Under the pieces are notes generated by a model. That model was given only the letters and a program-made list of their open reading frames with translations. It was not told the origin of the DNA and did not search any database. 64,000 nt of DNA from contig OZ038321.1 in the NCBI GenBank assembly GCA_964035795.1, positions 9,638,294 to 9,702,293 on the forward strand. The letters run 5' to 3'. The stretch's first letter is position 1, and every line of letters starts with the position of its first letter. Made by a program: the position numbers and the translations under genes. The stretch is from Pterobdella sp. o SKG-2022. Taxonomy: Eukaryota > Annelida > Clitellata > Hirudinida > Piscicolidae. Below are positions 61,721 through 64,000 of the stretch, piece after piece.

Positions 61721-62679
61721 CTTGAATGAATTTTATTCACGTTAAACAAATAAACTCTATGATAATAATGTTAATTATTTTGACACGAAAATTAAATTTT
61801 CTACATGGCCTATTCATCGCCAACGAAAAGCTTGACTGTTTATCACGAAACCTGACAGACAAGAAAGAGCTTCTAAAGCTAATGACTCCGTCAACTGACG
61901 GAGCGTTTTAAAAAATCAAATAGATCAGCATTCACACTAAGGTCAGACTGTGAAAATTTTCTGAACTCTTCTCTATGGCGCTGTTACTTGGGCAACAGCA
62001 GAAATCTAGAATGGGAGCGTTAATACGAAATAGTTAAAATTACTCTGACAAAATCTGAGATGATAGGATAAAAAATGAGAAAATTTTTAACATTACTGGC
62101 TCCGCTCATCCTTTCTTGCTTAAACTTTATCGTTTGCTTGAACAATTAATTACCACAATGCGCCTCTTTCTACAATGGGCTTTTTTTTAGCAAATAAATT
62201 TACAAAAGTCGACATGCATAGCAGAATATATGAGTGATGTCAAGCAAGTTTTATTACAAGGCATTTAAGAAGGGAGTAATGTTAATTTTTAGTATACACT
62301 CAACTTTCAATTTTACTGTAATGAAGACATGGCATCTGGTAATTAAAAAATACCATTACCAAATTCACGCAGAAAAATTCTTTTGAGCTACTGCTGAAAA
62401 CAATCTTAGTCAAAATGTAAGAACTATGTTTGTATGTTCTCGTTCCAGAGTTTGTAACAACAATTCGGAACAGCGTTTTTAATAGTTTTATTCTAGATGA
62501 AGTGTGAACTGAAAATAGTGTCACAAGTTTTCATTATGAATCATAAGTCTCAAAACTCTTCATTAATCTTGACAAAACAACATTGATTGAAAATTCGGAT
62601 TGCAAATTTGGATTATTTGCGAGAATTAAAGAGTTTTTTTTGATAATTATAGTAAAGTGAGATATATTACAAACTAACT
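61721..62679 (-). other. ABCG intron, no confident feature
   Basis: No exon with Walker A is visible on the minus strand. A small palindrome 'ctccgtcaactgacggag' lies at about 61,886-61,903. Confidence 0.4.
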
Positions 62680-63180
62680 ATGAAAAAAATTGAATTAGAA
62701 GGGGAAATGACGCAAAGCAGACCGAAAAAGCATGATATCAAATGCCCGTGCAAGAACAAAATAAGTGAGGTTATAGACATCAAATGTGTTGCGTGCAAAC
62801 TCAAATGGCGCACACACTGTGCATGTTTAAAAAGACTAACCAAACAATCAGTCGACACTTATTGAATGAAAATGCTCTAAATGCTTCATATTTACATTTA
62901 TAAAGAAAAAAACAAAAGAAATACAAAGAGAATAATAAAAAAAAGAATTTAAAATATTGAACCCATTATTAAAAAAATGGAGAAAAGAATACAAGAAACG
63001 AAAACATATGCTCAAATAACAAAGTCCAATTTGACTGCTGGAACATCTGTTAAGATGATCAACAATGTAAAACAGATAATAGATTATGACAAAATTGAAG
63101 GAAATAAAAAAGAGAACAATCTCACTGTTAAAAGAGTTGCAGATATTAAAAGAACGATATCGTTCTCTAAAGTCCAAACC
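62680..63180 (+). pseudogene. LINE ORF1-like fragment with PHD-type zinc finger
   Basis: First frame (62,680-62,865): 'HDIKCPCKNKISEVIDIKCV', 'ACKLKWRTHCACLKRLT'; then, in a second frame behind a TGA, 'KCSKCF'. The C-x-C...C-x2-C...H-x-C...C-x2-C spacing with TGA at the usual Trp is a decayed PHD finger of the kind found in ORF1 of several CR1-like LINEs. The frame 62,977-63,204 ('ETKTYAQITKSNLTAGTS') would be the following hinge. Inferred from cysteine pattern only. Confidence 0.5.
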
Positions 63181-63310
63181 TGGCCTCTTCGTGGTGGGTG
63201 GTAGTAACGGGTTCGTGTCAAAGCTATGCCGTCAGTAACTTATGTTCCTGGAAAGGCCTCCCAAGGCGGACAGGTTTGACACTGACAGTGCAAAGCTATG
63301 ACTTGGCTAA
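63170..63310. other. GC-richer patch of unknown origin
   Basis: About 140 bp clearly less AT-rich than its surroundings, with 'gtcaaagctatg' and 'gcaaagctatgac' as partial direct repeats. It contains 'gggttcgtgtc', which superficially resembles a pol III B box. No family recognised. Confidence 0.3.
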
Positions 63311-64000
63311 CATAAGATAATGGTAGTAAAAAACGTTCAATAATGAAACTAAAAAATGAGGAGAGCTTGTGAACATTTACAGAAAAATGGCAAAAGCTCC
63401 AAAACACAATCTAGTCATTAGATAAACAAAGACCTTTGCAGAGCATATGGAGAAAGGGTTTTTTTAGCCAGAAAAAAAAGGGATCTAAAACTAAACAAAT
63501 CTAAGCCACCAAAACCAAAAAAAGAACAATAATGGGAATATGAGTTATTTCAGAAATAGCATTTTTAATGACAATATTTCAAATGTAACCAAGCTGACCT
63601 TATTCAGATCTACTGAAATGATATCCAATTCATATACAATAAAAAAGATTTATAATGGCATGAAGATTAATAAAACTAGCTAGAGCGCTTACGAATGGTA
63701 AAACGCAACAAACGACCACATCTCCAAAACTTGTGTGCCCACAAACAAGAATTCGAAACACAACTGCAAGGCAAATTTTAGGTATTTTTGAAGTCTAAAA
63801 TTGATGCTGATTTTTTAATTTTCATTAAGTTTCCTCAAATGCGCCTTTCCGCCAAAATTTTTAATCTTAATATTTTCAGTCGTTCAATATGTTAATGATT
63901 TTATGAAGACATTGTTTGCGAAAGTCTTCAATTTGTCGATATATTTGAGTATATACAACTCGTTTTTGGGGCAATAAGGGATTTTGAAGTGTAATCTTCT
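63311..64000. other. AT-rich sequence to the window edge
   Basis: A-rich stretches (63,360-63,560) read Lys/Asn-rich on the plus strand and may continue the LINE remnant to the left. Nothing else recognised. Confidence 0.3.

Noticed and set aside
63180..63215. B-box-like 'gggttcgtgtc' as a tRNA or SINE promoter
   Set aside because: No A box at the usual distance and no cloverleaf can be drawn.

Overview
This is a strongly AT-rich stretch of an animal genome. It has split genes with GT-AG introns, many decayed LINE-type retrotransposons, Penelope-like elements and long simple repeats. The element families resemble those of cnidarians such as Hydra and of some other invertebrates. That is recognition from memory, not a search, so the species is left open.

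Two host genes run toward each other and meet tail-to-tail near 20 kb. On the + strand, nine partial exons from 2,377 to 16,840, possibly plus a terminal exon at 19,852, encode a CoREST (RCOR) corepressor: the end of ELM2, SANT1, the linker helix and SANT2. The rest of SANT1 appears to fall in a 200-N assembly gap at 6,592-6,791. On the - strand, eleven exons from 61,720 down to 20,355 encode the last 528 residues of an ABCG1/ABCG4-type half transporter, from just before the ABC signature to the stop codon. All junction phases agree. Exons upstream of both genes lie outside the window.

Nearly everything else is mobile DNA in their introns. From 0.4 to 19.6 kb there are several copies of a LINE with an APE-type endonuclease and a zinc-ribbon insert, one with a long polyglycine (GGT)n tract, plus a Penelope-like element broken by two insertions. 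One LINE copy at 17-19.6 kb carries a 239-bp SINE-like insert with a 14-bp target duplication. From 23 to 32 kb there are R4/Dong-like elements with a restriction-like endonuclease and an APE-type LINE that ends in a 260-bp trinucleotide array. From 32 to 46 kb there are a CR1-like endonuclease fragment, a Penelope-like element with a GIY-YIG remnant, a TTAA-flanked piggyBac-type inverted-repeat element, and LINE fragments. From 46 to 53 kb R4/Dong-like copies are strung together by TAA repeats. From 54 to 60 kb there are a second GIY-YIG fragment, an (AAGT)n array of about 115 units, a YLDD-type RLE retrotransposon, and a 1.35-kb (TAGA)n array.

The most interesting structural signal is a family of hairpins at 29.4, 35.6, 39.0 and 54.6 kb. 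Two of the four sit beside Penelope-like sequence. They have long self-complementary arms and, in the best copy, a hammerhead-like UGAUGA - stem - GAA - stem core.
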